Below, one piece after another: positions 16,475 to 25,370 of a stretch of DNA of 64,000 bases (position 1 is its first letter; every line of letters starts with the position of its first letter). Below the pieces are notes generated by a model. That model was not told where the DNA came from. It searched no databases and saw only the letters and a list, made by a program, of their open reading frames with translations. The position numbers were made by a program, and so were the translations under genes. This DNA comes from Bacteroidota bacterium (lineage in GTDB: Bacteria; Bacteroidota; Ignavibacteria; Palsa-1295): NCBI GenBank assembly GCA_021324735.1, contig JAJPIO010000018.1, positions 248,001 through 312,000 of the forward strand. Direction: 5' to 3'.

Positions 16475-18286
16475 ATGACGAAGATCGCTGTATTCCTTTT
16501 GCTCGCATGTTTAGCAACCCGGGTCGTTGCACAAGAGCAGCACGTTACGTTACCGAATGATTTTTATAAACGTATTCTTGCTCGCGAGCAGGAAGAACTC
16601 TTCCGTCATCCGGCAAGCGAAGAGGCTCTTCGCCATACCAATACTCCCCTCTCCAGTGATAATGATCGTTCGATCACTCCGGATGGCGTACCAGAATCTG
16701 AAATACACGCAGCTATCAACCCCATGGATTCGTCCAATATCGTTGTGTCTGCCATGCGGCAAAAGTCCTTCACGACCGGTAACGCACTTAATTTCCCGAT
16801 CTATTATACTAAAGATTTTGGCAAGACATGGAATTTGAGCTCGTTCAAGCCAGGCCCGTTTGAGAAGAACACGTTTTCGCTTGGCGGAGGTGATCCGATG
16901 TTTGCGTTCGATGCTGATGGCAAGCTCTATTTTATGTGGCTGAGCATCTATTCGGTGAATCTGTCTGATCGAATGATGCGATATGGAATGTACTGGGCTT
17001 CCTCGACGGATGGAGGCGAAACCTGGACGCGAGATACCTCCAACGTGATCGAATGGAATGCTTCAACCGATCCAATGGCCCTCATCATGCCGGATAAAGA
17101 ATGGATGGCAATCGATCGAGGAAATACTCCGTGGCACAACAACGTCTATGTGGCATATGCCTATGTCGATGCAGAGCACGCCGTTGTGCAAGTGCTTCGT
17201 AAGCGTCCACAGGATAAGAATTTCAGCGTGACGGCAACGGTCTCTTCGCCCGATCTTGCGTTTGCACAATGGACCACTATCGGTGTTGAACGAAATGGTG
17301 ATGTGCATGTCGTTTTTACCGGCACGTCGGATACCGTTAACTATGCGTTGTACCACGTCGTCTCGCATGATGGCGGCTCGATCTTCTCGCCGGAGCAATC
17401 GGTAACGCCGATTCATCTCTGGTGGCCACCGCGTAAGCCCGATGAGGATTCTATCGTCGGACTTCGCCACAGTGATAACTATCCGTGCTCTCATCTTGCG
17501 ATAGATACGGCACACGATGGGAACATGTACCTTGTCTGGTCCTCCACCGGCGTTCATGTTAACGAGCATCATGGTTCGCAGATCTATTTTACACGCTCGA
17601 CGGATCACGGTACAACCTGGAGTCCTCTAACGACGCTAACCGATGACGGCCTAGCGCACTATACTCATCATTTTTATCCAAGCATAGCGATTAATAAGAA
17701 TGGTGCGCTCAGTGCCAGTTGGTACGATCGAAGAGATGACCCAAATAATCTCCTCACGAATTATTATTGCGCTATCTCAACCAATGCCGGACTCTCGTGG
17801 GGCAAAAACGTGCGCGTATCTTCTGCGCCCACCGATTTTGCGACTACCGGTGAGAAGAACGATCTCTTCAGCATCGGCGAATACACACAATTGCTGACAA
17901 CCGATCACTGCCTGATCCCTATTTGGACCGATGGACGTACGCAGGATGGCTCGTTAAAGATCTATTACGCGATCCAACCGCTCGATGCCAGCGCAGCCGT
18001 ACAAATGGCTCCAATAACCGATGAGTTTGCTCTGCTTGATATTTCACCTAATCCCGCAAAGAACCATGTAACGATTCGCTACCGTCTAAAAAACGCCAGC
18101 CCTATTTCCTTAACGTTAGTCGATGCGTCCGGTAAAGCAGTTCGAACGTTGAGCGAGACCACGATCGCGAGTGGCGAGCACTCGACAACAATGGAGCTAA
18201 GTGGATTACCCACCGGTGGCTACTTTTTGCGTATCCAAACGAATGTTGGTACGGCAACAAGAGCTATCTCGATAGTTCAACACTAA
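16475..18286 (+). CDS. secreted Asp-box (sialidase-like) protein with T9SS sorting domain
   Basis: A 603-residue exported protein. The signal peptide is residues 1-19 (FLLLACLATRVVAQ). Several Asp-box/BNR motifs are spread over the beta-propeller: YTKDFGKTWN, SSTDGGETWT, RSTDHGTTWS, STNAGLSWG. The last about 80 residues (LLDISPNPAKNHVTIRYRL...GGYFLRIQT...AISIVQH) are a type A type IX sorting domain. It should be secreted to the cell surface. Catalytic residues of true sialidases (the FRIP arginine triad) are not evident, so the enzyme activity is doubtful. AAAGAGGTG lies just upstream of the start. Confidence 0.88.
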   Translation: MTKIAVFLLLACLATRVVAQEQHVTLPNDFYKRILAREQEELFRHPASEEALRHTNTPLSSDNDRSITPDGVPESEIHAAINPMDSSNIVVSAMRQKSFTTGNALNFPIYYTKDFGKTWNLSSFKPGPFEKNTFSLGGGDPMFAFDADGKLYFMWLSIYSVNLSDRMMRYGMYWASSTDGGETWTRDTSNVIEWNASTDPMALIMPDKEWMAIDRGNTPWHNNVYVAYAYVDAEHAVVQVLRKRPQDKNFSVTATVSSPDLAFAQWTTIGVERNGDVHVVFTGTSDTVNYALYHVVSHDGGSIFSPEQSVTPIHLWWPPRKPDEDSIVGLRHSDNYPCSHLAIDTAHDGNMYLVWSSTGVHVNEHHGSQIYFTRSTDHGTTWSPLTTLTDDGLAHYTHHFYPSIAINKNGALSASWYDRRDDPNNLLTNYYCAISTNAGLSWGKNVRVSSAPTDFATTGEKNDLFSIGEYTQLLTTDHCLIPIWTDGRTQDGSLKIYYAIQPLDASAAVQMAPITDEFALLDISPNPAKNHVTIRYRLKNASPISLTLVDASGKAVRTLSETTIASGEHSTTMELSGLPTGGYFLRIQTNVGTATRAISIVQH

Positions 18287-18289
18287 TCG

Positions 18290-18327
18290 AATAAAAAAAT
18301 AAAAGCCGCAGCATAAGCCGCGGCTTT
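18290..18327 (-). terminator. rho-independent terminator of the opposing small gene
   Basis: AAAGCCGC (18302-18309) pairs with GCGGCTTT (18320-18327). Read on the minus strand the hairpin is followed by a T-rich run (complement of AATAAAAAAATAAA at 18288-18301). On the plus strand no T-run follows, so it mainly serves the 50-residue gene at 18359-18511. Confidence 0.75.
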
Positions 18328-18358
18328 GTCCCTAACACCAATTCCCCACTTAGATACT

Positions 18359-18511
18359 TTAATCTTCTTCTTCAACGATCTCCGTCTCTTCGATCACGCG
18401 CTCTTTAGGTCGCGGACGTTCGACGGTCTTCGTCTCACGGCGTGTAATTGTTTCTTCTCGCGAAGGTGACTCGCGCCGCGTCGTTGTCTCTTTCTTAATT
18501 TCCTTTTCCAT
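18359..18511 (-). CDS. 50-residue highly charged small protein
   Basis: A short frame ATG 18509-18511 to TAA 18359-18361. Nearly every residue is charged or polar: MEKEIKKETTTRRESPSREE at the start, four TRRE/SREE-like repeats, a basic ERPRPKERV middle, and an acidic end EETEIVEEED. AGAAGA lies 5 bases before the ATG, and a terminator with a T-run lies 31 bases after the stop, both on its strand. These signals make it a real transcription unit. It is probably disordered; the function is unknown. Confidence 0.65.
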   Translation of the reverse strand: MEKEIKKETTTRRESPSREETITRRETKTVERPRPKERVIEETEIVEEED

Positions 18512-18918
18512 ATTCTTCTATATATTTTTCTTATTTCTACACTTTTTTCTGATAGCTTTGCTTTTAGCTTTCTACTACTTACCACACAAGAGTTACAATT
18601 CCGTGCCGACCTGATTCCGCAGGAACTCCGGTATAGGTGCTTTTTCGTTGAAGCTCATGCGTTCTTGCCACTTTTCCCATATTTCCATACGGTGAAATAT
18701 TCCTCCGCATATTTCTAGAGTTTTGGGAACTCAAGGGAACTCGATGTTCATGAAAACAAAACTCAATTCTCACGCTGCCTCAAGAAAGGCACCCCAAAAC
18801 GGCGATGCGTCCTAAATTTTCGAACTCAACGCCGGGCACACGGGTTAACAGCGCGCCTCGACTCGGGCAGGGCGAGGCCATTATTGTATTTATTAATATT
18901 TAGCCACAGGAAGAGTAA
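18512..18918. other. 407-base intergenic region before rpsL
   Basis: No gene is supported here. The only frame of note (18579-18773, minus) has no family resemblance. The region must hold the divergent promoters of the 50-residue gene and of rpsL. GCCTCG (18855-18860) and CGAGGC (18873-18878) form a hairpin, and an AT-rich stretch TTATTGTATTTATTAATATTT precedes the rpsL start, with AGGAAGAG as its likely ribosome-binding site. Confidence 0.5.
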
Positions 18919-19290
18919 ATGCCAACGATCAATCAGTTAGTCAGGTTAGGCCGTCAGGAGCTGACCTATAAGTCGAAATCTCCCGCACTTAAGAACAGCC
19001 CGCAGCGTCGCGGCGTCTGCACCAGAGTTTACACAACGACCCCGAAAAAGCCGAACTCGGCGCTCCGCAAAGTAGCCCGCGTTAAGCTGACGAGCGGAAT
19101 GGAAGTAACCGCCTACATCCCAGGCGAGGGCCACAACCTGCAGGAGCACTCGATCGTGATGATCCGCGGCGGCCGTGTTAAGGATTTGCCTGGTGTCCGC
19201 TATCATATCATTCGCGGTACACTGGATACGCAAGGCGTACAGAATCGCAAGCAGGCTCGCTCGAAGTACGGTGCAAAGCGGCCTAAGTAA
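18919..19290 (+). CDS. rpsL: 30S ribosomal protein S12
   Basis: A 123-residue protein with full-length S12 features: [13 protein letters not shown] at the N-terminus, [17 protein letters not shown] (Lys43 and Lys44), [28 protein letters not shown] (Lys88, Asp89) and the basic C-terminus. Lys43 and Lys88 are wild type, so no classic streptomycin-resistance substitution is visible. It is the first gene of a short str operon. Confidence 0.98.
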   Translation: MPTINQLVRLGRQELTYKSKSPALKNSPQRRGVCTRVYTTTPKKPNSALRKVARVKLTSGMEVTAYIPGEGHNLQEHSIVMIRGGRVKDLPGVRYHIIRGTLDTQGVQNRKQARSKYGAKRPK

Positions 19291-19297
19291 GCGATAG

Positions 19298-19341
19298 AAT
19301 TTTAATAGGAGCCTCGAAGAAATTTTATTAGGAGCCTCGAA
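19298..19341 (+). repeat. 23-bp tandem duplication in the rpsL-rpsG spacer
   Basis: AATTTTAATAGGAGCCTCGAA (19298-19318) recurs as AATTTTATTAGGAGCCTCGAA (19321-19341) with one mismatch. Each copy carries AGGAG, but the rpsG start is 85 bases beyond the second. The spacer of 135 bases is long for this pair. Confidence 0.8.
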
Positions 19342-19425
19342 AGAGGTGGTGGTTGAAGGCAATGCGCGAACAATTTCGAAGCAGCCGATCAACTCGAATC
19401 AGTAACAGATAAGAAGCTATAACAG

Positions 19426-19893
19426 ATGAGAAAGCGCAAATCAGAATTACGGCCCCGGATCCCAGATCCGAAATTTAACGATATCCTCGTATCGCAGTTT
19501 ATCAACTCGCTGATGTTCGAGGGTAAAAAATCGATCGCACAGCGTATCATGTACGATGCGTTGGATGTGATCCAGGAGCGTACGGGCCAGTCAGGTCTCG
19601 AAGTATTTAAGAAGGCGATGACGAATGCTTCGCCGCTTATCGAGGTCCGCAGCCGCCGCGTTGGTGGCGCAACCTACCAGGTCCCGACCGAAGTCCGCCC
19701 GGAACGTCGTACGGCGCTTGCAATTCGCTGGCTTATTACTTATAGCCGCGCGCGCGGTGAGAAGTCGATGGCGCAGCGCCTCGCGAATGAACTCATCGCA
19801 GCGAGCAACAACGAAGGCACGACGGTGAAGAAGCGTGACGATACGCACCGTATGGCCGAGGCCAACAAGGCATTCGCCCACTTCCGGTTCTAA
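19426..19893 (+). CDS. rpsG: 30S ribosomal protein S7
   Basis: A 155-residue S7 of normal bacterial length. It has RRRxxxR-like N-terminal [43 protein letters not shown], the rRNA-contacting [30 protein letters not shown], and the end [14 protein letters not shown]. It nucleates the 30S head and is the usual autoregulator of the str operon. A terminator follows directly and fusA is not present downstream. Confidence 0.98.
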   Translation: MRKRKSELRPRIPDPKFNDILVSQFINSLMFEGKKSIAQRIMYDALDVIQERTGQSGLEVFKKAMTNASPLIEVRSRRVGGATYQVPTEVRPERRTALAIRWLITYSRARGEKSMAQRLANELIAASNNEGTTVKKRDDTHRMAEANKAFAHFRF

Positions 19894-19914
19894 CAATTGA
19901 GATTTTATTCTCGG

Positions 19915-19945
19915 CCTCCTTTACTGATAAAGTAGAGGAGGTTTT
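19915..19945 (+). terminator. rho-independent terminator after rpsG
   Basis: CCTCCTTTAC and GTAGAGGAGG form an imperfect stem (19915-19941) around TGATAAA, followed by TTTT. It closes the rpsL-rpsG unit. Confidence 0.75.
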
Positions 19946-20017
19946 GATTTGGGTGAGGTTTATACATCCTCACCTGGATTAAAACAAGCAGCGGCCTAAG
20001 CGATGTGATAAAAATGT

Positions 20018-20605
20018 TTAGCGATGCGGCAAGCCATCGATATTGATCTGCATGGAGCTTGCAGGAGTATTGCAGGCCTCGGGACCATTATCGATCGCTC
20101 CATAGAGTATGGTGACGGTAGGACGAAGGAAATGGATCTCTGCTGAATCTGTGGTTTGGCGAGAAAAGCGAAAGTACATGTAATCTAAATTCGGATGTGT
20201 ATCTCGAGTCACACAATTCGAGAGATTAGGATAGGTGTACTTTGCATTGATCGTGATAGAGTCCTGTGCTAGTAGCGGAGTTTTAAATAATACGGTCTGC
20301 CCTGCCGGAACATGTTTCGTTATATCGAATCCTCCGTCGGCTATGCGATACTGCAACGTGTAGTCGTCGTCCTGTGAACCAGTGTTCTGGATCCCGAACG
20401 TGTAGATCGGAAAATAAGCAGAGTCAGCAGTTACTGCTCCATCACAAATTTCGGCAAGATCGACATCTCGGCCATAGGTTTCCTGAAACGTAGATGCGAC
20501 GACCTGTGGCGTGGAATCCTTATGTGCTGGCTCGCAGCAGGAAGATAAGGAGGCAATTCCTATTAGGCTGAGTAGTGAAATGACAAGATTTATGTTGCGG
20601 ACCAT
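20018..20605 (-). CDS. hypothetical lipoprotein
   Basis: A 195-residue protein with a lipoprotein signal (NLVISLLSLIGIASLSSCC, lipid Cys at about residue 22). The mature part has FGIQNTGSQDDDYTLQYRIADGGFDI and VPAGQTVLFKTPLL, suggesting a CARDB- or immunoglobulin-like beta-sandwich. The frame extends to 20809 and would overlap the LptF/G gene; ATG 20603-20605 is chosen because the signal peptide starts there. It follows the permease by 49 bases on the same strand. The function is unknown. Confidence 0.75.
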   Translation of the reverse strand: MVRNINLVISLLSLIGIASLSSCCEPAHKDSTPQVVASTFQETYGRDVDLAEICDGAVTADSAYFPIYTFGIQNTGSQDDDYTLQYRIADGGFDITKHVPAGQTVLFKTPLLAQDSITINAKYTYPNLSNCVTRDTHPNLDYMYFRFSRQTTDSAEIHFLRPTVTILYGAIDNGPEACNTPASSMQINIDGLPHR

Positions 20606-20654
20606 AAATAATGAACCCCTGGTGCTGGAGAAAAGGTGCGCTGCATTTCGAAAC

Positions 20655-22088
20655 TTATGCAAGAGTAGTGCTAACGCTCGCATTCTCTTTCTTTTTTCTA
20701 AAGGTGTTAGCCCAGACCTCCTTAAGCCATCTGGCAAATGCCGTTGGTCGTTCTGCAGCCACTCGCCATGTAAGTACGATACCAACCAGCAAAAGGATGA
20801 GATTGCCACCCCACATTCCCCAAAATGGAGTGATCACGGCGCGGTCGGCTAATTTTTCACCGCCAATGAGGAAGACCCAGTAAAGCACGAAAAAACCGAT
20901 AGAAAGTCCGGTACCAGCACCGACTCCACTGCGCTTTGCCAATGCTCCCAACGGCACGCCGATCAACGCAAATATGATGCATGAGGCAGGGATCGCATAT
21001 TTTTTATGCGTCTCGACCAGGTAGTTATCGCGGTCTTCTTTCGTTTGCTGCATCATCGTCTGGTCGTTCTGCACGTTTAATTGATGCGGTGTTACCATTG
21101 AGCGCATACGAGTACCAAGCGTAGCATTCGGAGGTATCGCCGGCAATTTGATTGGAGACGATATGATCTCCATCGCAAATTGATTTAGATGCTGTCGCAA
21201 GTTCGCAGTCTCTTTTGCGTTCGCTGTATCGTCGGCCCGGACCTTCTTCATTAGGTCATCGGCCGATAATTCTCGACCGCTGCGCTCCGATTCTTCCGCA
21301 TGCATAAAGTCATAACCACTTGTTGGCACCTCCACGATATAGGTGCCAAAGTGACCGCGGCGATAATCGGCAGGTTGAGCAGCTTGCACTTGATGGATTT
21401 CACCATCGTAAAGTGTAAGAACGATATTACGAAAATCTGGAGTAAATGCAATATGCGCTTTATGGGCGGTCATCACTCGCGACTCATTCGTCTGCGCGTG
21501 ATCGTAGATCGTTACTTCACTGAGGTCCCCTGTCTTGGGATCGGCCTGACGAGCGAGAATAGAATAGCCGGGAATCTCATCACCAGTTGTAAACGTACCA
21601 GGCTGGACCACAAGGGAAGGCTTCTTCCGGTTAATGTCCGTCATAAGGTCCTTCGCTTTATGGTTAGCATCCGGCAAAATGATATTATTGAATTGAAGAT
21701 CGAATACAGCGATAAGCACGCTCAGCACTATTACCGGAAATAGCATCCTGCCAAGGCTAACACCGGCGGCCTTCATTGCCGTAAGCTCGTTAGCTGCTGC
21801 CATAGAGCCAAAAGCCATGACACCAGCAACCAATACCGCCATTGGGACAGCAAGCACAACCATCCAGGCAAGATTAAAAACGATCAGTTCGATGATCGTC
21901 CAAAAGGTCAATCCCTTCCCGACAATGCGGTCGATAAAACGCATCAGAAATTGCAACAAGAAGACGAACATAATGACCGCCAGCGCCATTAGGAATGGTC
22001 CTATGAACTCGCGCACGATGTAATCCCATACGTGCATCGATATCTTCCACCAACGATGGACTAACTTACGATCGATTATTGCATTCAT
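20655..22088 (-). CDS. LptF/LptG-family lipopolysaccharide export permease
   Basis: A 477-residue YjgP/YjgQ-family protein. Three N-terminal membrane helices lie between about residues 30 and 125 (with the conserved ELTAMKAAGVSLGRML), a large periplasmic beta-jellyroll spans about 130-360, and three C-terminal helices follow (KKYAIPASCIIFALIGVPLGALAKRSG, and SIGFFVLYWVFLIGGEKLAD). It belongs to the LptB2FG ABC extractor that lifts LPS out of the inner membrane. It is longer than the usual 360 residues, as in many Bacteroidota. Only one copy is here, so whether it is F or G cannot be told. The start could also be ATG 22037. Confidence 0.9.
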   Translation of the reverse strand: MNAIIDRKLVHRWWKISMHVWDYIVREFIGPFLMALAVIMFVFLLQFLMRFIDRIVGKGLTFWTIIELIVFNLAWMVVLAVPMAVLVAGVMAFGSMAAANELTAMKAAGVSLGRMLFPVIVLSVLIAVFDLQFNNIILPDANHKAKDLMTDINRKKPSLVVQPGTFTTGDEIPGYSILARQADPKTGDLSEVTIYDHAQTNESRVMTAHKAHIAFTPDFRNIVLTLYDGEIHQVQAAQPADYRRGHFGTYIVEVPTSGYDFMHAEESERSGRELSADDLMKKVRADDTANAKETANLRQHLNQFAMEIISSPIKLPAIPPNATLGTRMRSMVTPHQLNVQNDQTMMQQTKEDRDNYLVETHKKYAIPASCIIFALIGVPLGALAKRSGVGAGTGLSIGFFVLYWVFLIGGEKLADRAVITPFWGMWGGNLILLLVGIVLTWRVAAERPTAFARWLKEVWANTFRKKKENASVSTTLA

Positions 22089-22239
22089 TTCAGTCTACAA
22101 CGGCTGCGGGGAGAACGAGTTTCGTCCAGCATTTAGAAGTATGGAAATCTATCCGTTCGAGTCACCGTTCGAAACAGGCAATATCTCCTGCGCGCACTGC
22201 CCGGCGCAGATTGAGCTAACTGATTCTTCACTTTGTCTT

Positions 22240-22878
22240 ATGAATAACCTTCGCATCCCTGTTCTATTTGCTGCTGCTTTTTTGGCTTTCACTACTTTTG
22301 GTTGTAAGAGCGATTCTACATCGACCGGAAATTCCGGAACGTCCAGCGTGCCGAGCGCTGGAACGACGTTCACCATTTCTTCGGATGATGGCGGTTTCCT
22401 CGATCGGGAAATATTTACCGTTCGAGCCGCAGACATGTCACACCTGACCAGTTCAAAGGTTATTAAAGCCGTCGGCGTTCACGATAATAGCCAAGTCGAT
22501 AGCACTTACTATGCTTACGAAAGCAATGGCGATGTTTCGCTCTTTTCTACCTCCTGGGCACAAGGCGTGTGGGCTACACTTCCTGTTGGTACCCATTCGG
22601 ATATTTCGGTCTCGGCCAACGGTGGTGGTGGAGTAACAATACAATCGGTAGCACATTATGAAGGTGCTGGTGCAAAATATTCCCTGAATGGACAGCAATA
22701 TTCGACCGATAGTGTAACGGTCACGCAAACATCGGTTTATCAGGGATCTCAGATCGCGGTAATAAAGGAGCACTACTCCTTCATCTCTTCGATTGGCCTC
22801 ATAGCGATCGATCACATCGATGCAGCCAGCAACACGACGGCCAGCGTGAGTACCCTCACTGCGTACTCGCCGAAATAA
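22240..22878 (+). CDS. hypothetical lipoprotein
   Basis: A 212-residue protein with lipobox FTTFGC (lipid Cys about residue 22) after MNNLRIPVLFAAAFLA, then a Ser/Thr/Gly-rich linker and an all-beta mature domain (SKVIKAVGVHDNSQVDSTYYAYESNGDVSLF, VAHYEGAGAKYSLNGQQYSTDSV). ATG 22240 is preferred to the in-frame 22141 since the signal peptide begins there. No family is recognised. It is divergent from the LptF/G gene. Confidence 0.7.
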   Translation: MNNLRIPVLFAAAFLAFTTFGCKSDSTSTGNSGTSSVPSAGTTFTISSDDGGFLDREIFTVRAADMSHLTSSKVIKAVGVHDNSQVDSTYYAYESNGDVSLFSTSWAQGVWATLPVGTHSDISVSANGGGGVTIQSVAHYEGAGAKYSLNGQQYSTDSVTVTQTSVYQGSQIAVIKEHYSFISSIGLIAIDHIDAASNTTASVSTLTAYSPK

Positions 22879-22933
22879 GCGAAATCGTACTTCCGAGGAG
22901 AATGTTTGTGTGCCGCTAACCTTAAAGCGGCAC

Positions 22934-24664
22934 ATGGATATTAAAGAAAAACGGGTCCTCGTATTAGGTGGGTTTGGTTTGGTCGGTCAGGCGGTTATTA
23001 AGCGCCTGATGCGTGAAGACGAGCGTTTAAAGAACGGCTCGTCCCGCCCTTCCCATATTATAATTACATCTCTCAAACAAAGCGAAGCCGAAGCGGCTGT
23101 CGAATACTTCGAGAAATTATACCCTGGTGGCGAAACAACATTCGAAGCATTCTGGGGTAACTTATTCGTCCGCGAAGAGTGGAAGGACCATTCTCGAGAA
23201 ACGATTTTAGAAGACTCCGCGAAGCGAGATTTGCTTATCGAAGATACATTGGGAGAGCTGACCGAGGCCTCTCTTAAAACGAGCACTCTCTATAATGCCA
23301 TCGAATGGGCGCGCCCCGATGCTATTATCGACTGCATCAATACATCGACCGCGCTTGCTTATCAAGACCTCTTTACGATGGGCAGACGCGTTCGAGCAGC
23401 GGTTAAAGCTGGTGCAAATGACTCGAGCGAACTGGTCGAGCGGCTGCTGGCTAGCCTTTACATTCCGCAACTCATTCGGCATGTTCAAATACTCCATCGG
23501 GCCCTGATCGACTTTAACGTAAATGCTTACGTCAAGGTGGGGACGAGTGGCACCGGCGGCATGGGACTCAACATTCCCTTTACGCATTCCGAAGAACGTC
23601 CGTCTCGAATGTTGCTCGCAAAATCTTCGATCGCCGGTGCTCATTCACTCCTTCTCTTCCTAATGGCGCGTACACCGCGCATGGCCGAGATCGTTAAGGA
23701 GATCAAGCCAACAGCAACGATCGGATGGAAAGAAATTAAGTATGGTCCTGTGCGCAAGGGTGGCAAAGCGATCGAACTTGAAGATATTTCATTCGTAAAT
23801 GCCGAGCCCTTGAGCTCAAAGCTGGAATTACTGAGGCATGGGAATAATAAGCCGTCAATCGATATGCTCGAAGCGGTCTATATCGATACCGGTGAGAATG
23901 GGATTTTCTCGAAAGGCGAGTTCGAGACGATCAGCGCACTGGGACAGATGGAAATGGTAACGCCCGAAGAGATCGCAGAGAATGTTGTCCGCGAGCTTAT
24001 TGGCGCGAGCACTGGTAAGGATGTAGTTTCCGCGCTCGATGCCTCGACAATGGGACCTTCGTATCGTGCGGGCTATTTGCGCGAATCAGCATTGCGCATG
24101 ATGAGCGCGTTGGAAGACGAGACGAAGACTTCGAGCGTAGCCTTTGAAATGCTGGGCCCGCCTCGCTTAGCGAAATTACTCTTCGAGTCTCACCTGCTTC
24201 GCCGTGCAGCAAAAGACTTTGGTGGTGCTCTCAGCCATTCCCCGGAAGAGCTTTCTAAGAAAGCCGAAGAGATACTGAAAGAAGACGATCGCCTTACGAG
24301 CCAGATCGTCTCCATTGGCATTCCGATCCTTCTTTCCGATGGTAAACGGCTTATTCGTGGCAAGCAGATCAAAATCCCGTCTCCGCGATGGAATGCAGAT
24401 GGCTCGACATGGGCTGAGCTTAACGACGAGAAGCGCGACACCTGGGCCCGAGATGGCTGGGTTGACCTTCGCTCCAAAAACATGGAATTATGGCAGCAGC
24501 GACTTTCGCTCATCCGTGATGAAGCGGAAGCCCACGGGAATGTCACCGGATCGGAGCCGGACCGATCCCCGGCTTATTGGGACGATTTCCAAACGCTCAA
24601 CGAGGGACGTCTCGCAGCATGGATCTTCAGCTTCGAAGAAGGCGGAGAGAGAATTAAGCGATAA
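22934..24664 (+). CDS. large Rossmann-fold protein of unknown function
   Basis: A 576-residue cytosolic protein. It opens with an NAD(P)-binding loop VLVLGGFGLVGQAVIKRL (GGxGxxG). Later segments, SLYIPQLIRHVQILHRALIDFNVNAYVKVGTSGTGGMGLNIPFTHSE and AGAHSLLLFLMARTPR, resemble an extended short-chain dehydrogenase/epimerase core: a GTSGTGGMGLN stretch follows the strand after the sixth helix. The remaining about 250 residues are helical and not recognised. A catalytic YxxxK is not apparent. It may be an oxidoreductase or an NAD-sensing protein; that is open. ATG 22934 gives the standard start just before the first strand. Confidence 0.6.
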   Translation: MDIKEKRVLVLGGFGLVGQAVIKRLMREDERLKNGSSRPSHIIITSLKQSEAEAAVEYFEKLYPGGETTFEAFWGNLFVREEWKDHSRETILEDSAKRDLLIEDTLGELTEASLKTSTLYNAIEWARPDAIIDCINTSTALAYQDLFTMGRRVRAAVKAGANDSSELVERLLASLYIPQLIRHVQILHRALIDFNVNAYVKVGTSGTGGMGLNIPFTHSEERPSRMLLAKSSIAGAHSLLLFLMARTPRMAEIVKEIKPTATIGWKEIKYGPVRKGGKAIELEDISFVNAEPLSSKLELLRHGNNKPSIDMLEAVYIDTGENGIFSKGEFETISALGQMEMVTPEEIAENVVRELIGASTGKDVVSALDASTMGPSYRAGYLRESALRMMSALEDETKTSSVAFEMLGPPRLAKLLFESHLLRRAAKDFGGALSHSPEELSKKAEEILKEDDRLTSQIVSIGIPILLSDGKRLIRGKQIKIPSPRWNADGSTWAELNDEKRDTWARDGWVDLRSKNMELWQQRLSLIRDEAEAHGNVTGSEPDRSPAYWDDFQTLNEGRLAAWIFSFEEGGERIKR

Positions 24665-24730
24665 TTCGTACTTGATATTGGGCAATAGGGCGCGATTTTT
24701 GACCTGTTTTTAGCAATAAAACCCGTGAAT

Positions 24731-24764
24731 TTTGCGTTAATCGATTGTCAGGGTTGTATATTTA
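24731..24764 (+). promoter_or_regulatory. probable Bacteroidota-type promoter
   Basis: TTTG at 24731-24734 and TATATTTA at 24757-24764 (one mismatch from TAnnTTTG), separated by 22 bases. The ATG at 24775 begins 10 bases after the box, so the leader would be very short. It is placed right before the fibronectin-like gene. Confidence 0.4.
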
Positions 24765-24774
24765 CGGTCTGAAC

Positions 24775-25215
24775 ATGAAGAGTCTTCTCATTTTTTTCGC
24801 ATCCCTTGCATTGGTTACAGTGCTTGGCTTTGATTATGCCGGCGGGATCGACTCCTTCTCCGCACGCCCTGATGGCGATGGTATTACGCTCGAGTGGCGC
24901 TCTCAATCAGAGGCTGGAATCAAAAGTTATTCGATCGAGCGGGCCGATATTCACAGCACCAATGATTTCCAGGAAGTCGGCACTGTTGCCGCCACCGGCA
25001 GCTATACCTATTATAAATATCACGATGGCCATGTAAGCGCAGCTCCGCTTGCCGGCCAATCGGGCAATATTCGCCCGATGTCTGACGCGTTTCGCTACCG
25101 CCTCCGTATGAATCTCGCCTCTGGCGATATCTCCTACTCTCAATCGATCAGTGTGACCAAGCCTTCCAGTGGCGTTCGCCGCACCTGGGGCATGATCAAG
25201 GAGATGTTCCATTAA
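24775..25215 (+). CDS. small exported fibronectin type III-like protein
   Basis: A 146-residue protein with a signal peptide (KSLLIFFASLALVTVLGF). The mature part is a single Fn3-like beta-sandwich: GIDSFSARPDGDGITLEWRSQSEAGIKSYSIER at the start, YRLRMNLASGDISYSQSISV at the end. In related Bacteroidota such domains usually form parts of longer surface proteins; here it is alone, without a sorting tail. The role is unknown, perhaps an adhesin or cell-surface component. Confidence 0.7.
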   Translation: MKSLLIFFASLALVTVLGFDYAGGIDSFSARPDGDGITLEWRSQSEAGIKSYSIERADIHSTNDFQEVGTVAATGSYTYYKYHDGHVSAAPLAGQSGNIRPMSDAFRYRLRMNLASGDISYSQSISVTKPSSGVRRTWGMIKEMFH

Positions 25216-25370
25216 GGATTAAGTGCTTAGTCCTGAGTTCTAAGCGAGCTCCTTTTTCTGCTATCCATCGTACAGCTACAAAAGCTGGCTGAACGCTATT
25301 TTTATCTCTTCCCTTGTTGGAACGGCGAAAATCCTGCTGAAGTTTAAATTTTGGATAGACGTGTGGTTGC

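Noticed and set aside
18579-18773. 64-residue minus-strand frame before rpsL
   Set aside because: No RBS, no conserved features, and it lies in the promoter region.
20606-20809. 68-residue extension of the lipoprotein at 20018
   Set aside because: It overlaps the LptF/G gene and lacks a signal; the lipobox-containing start is later.
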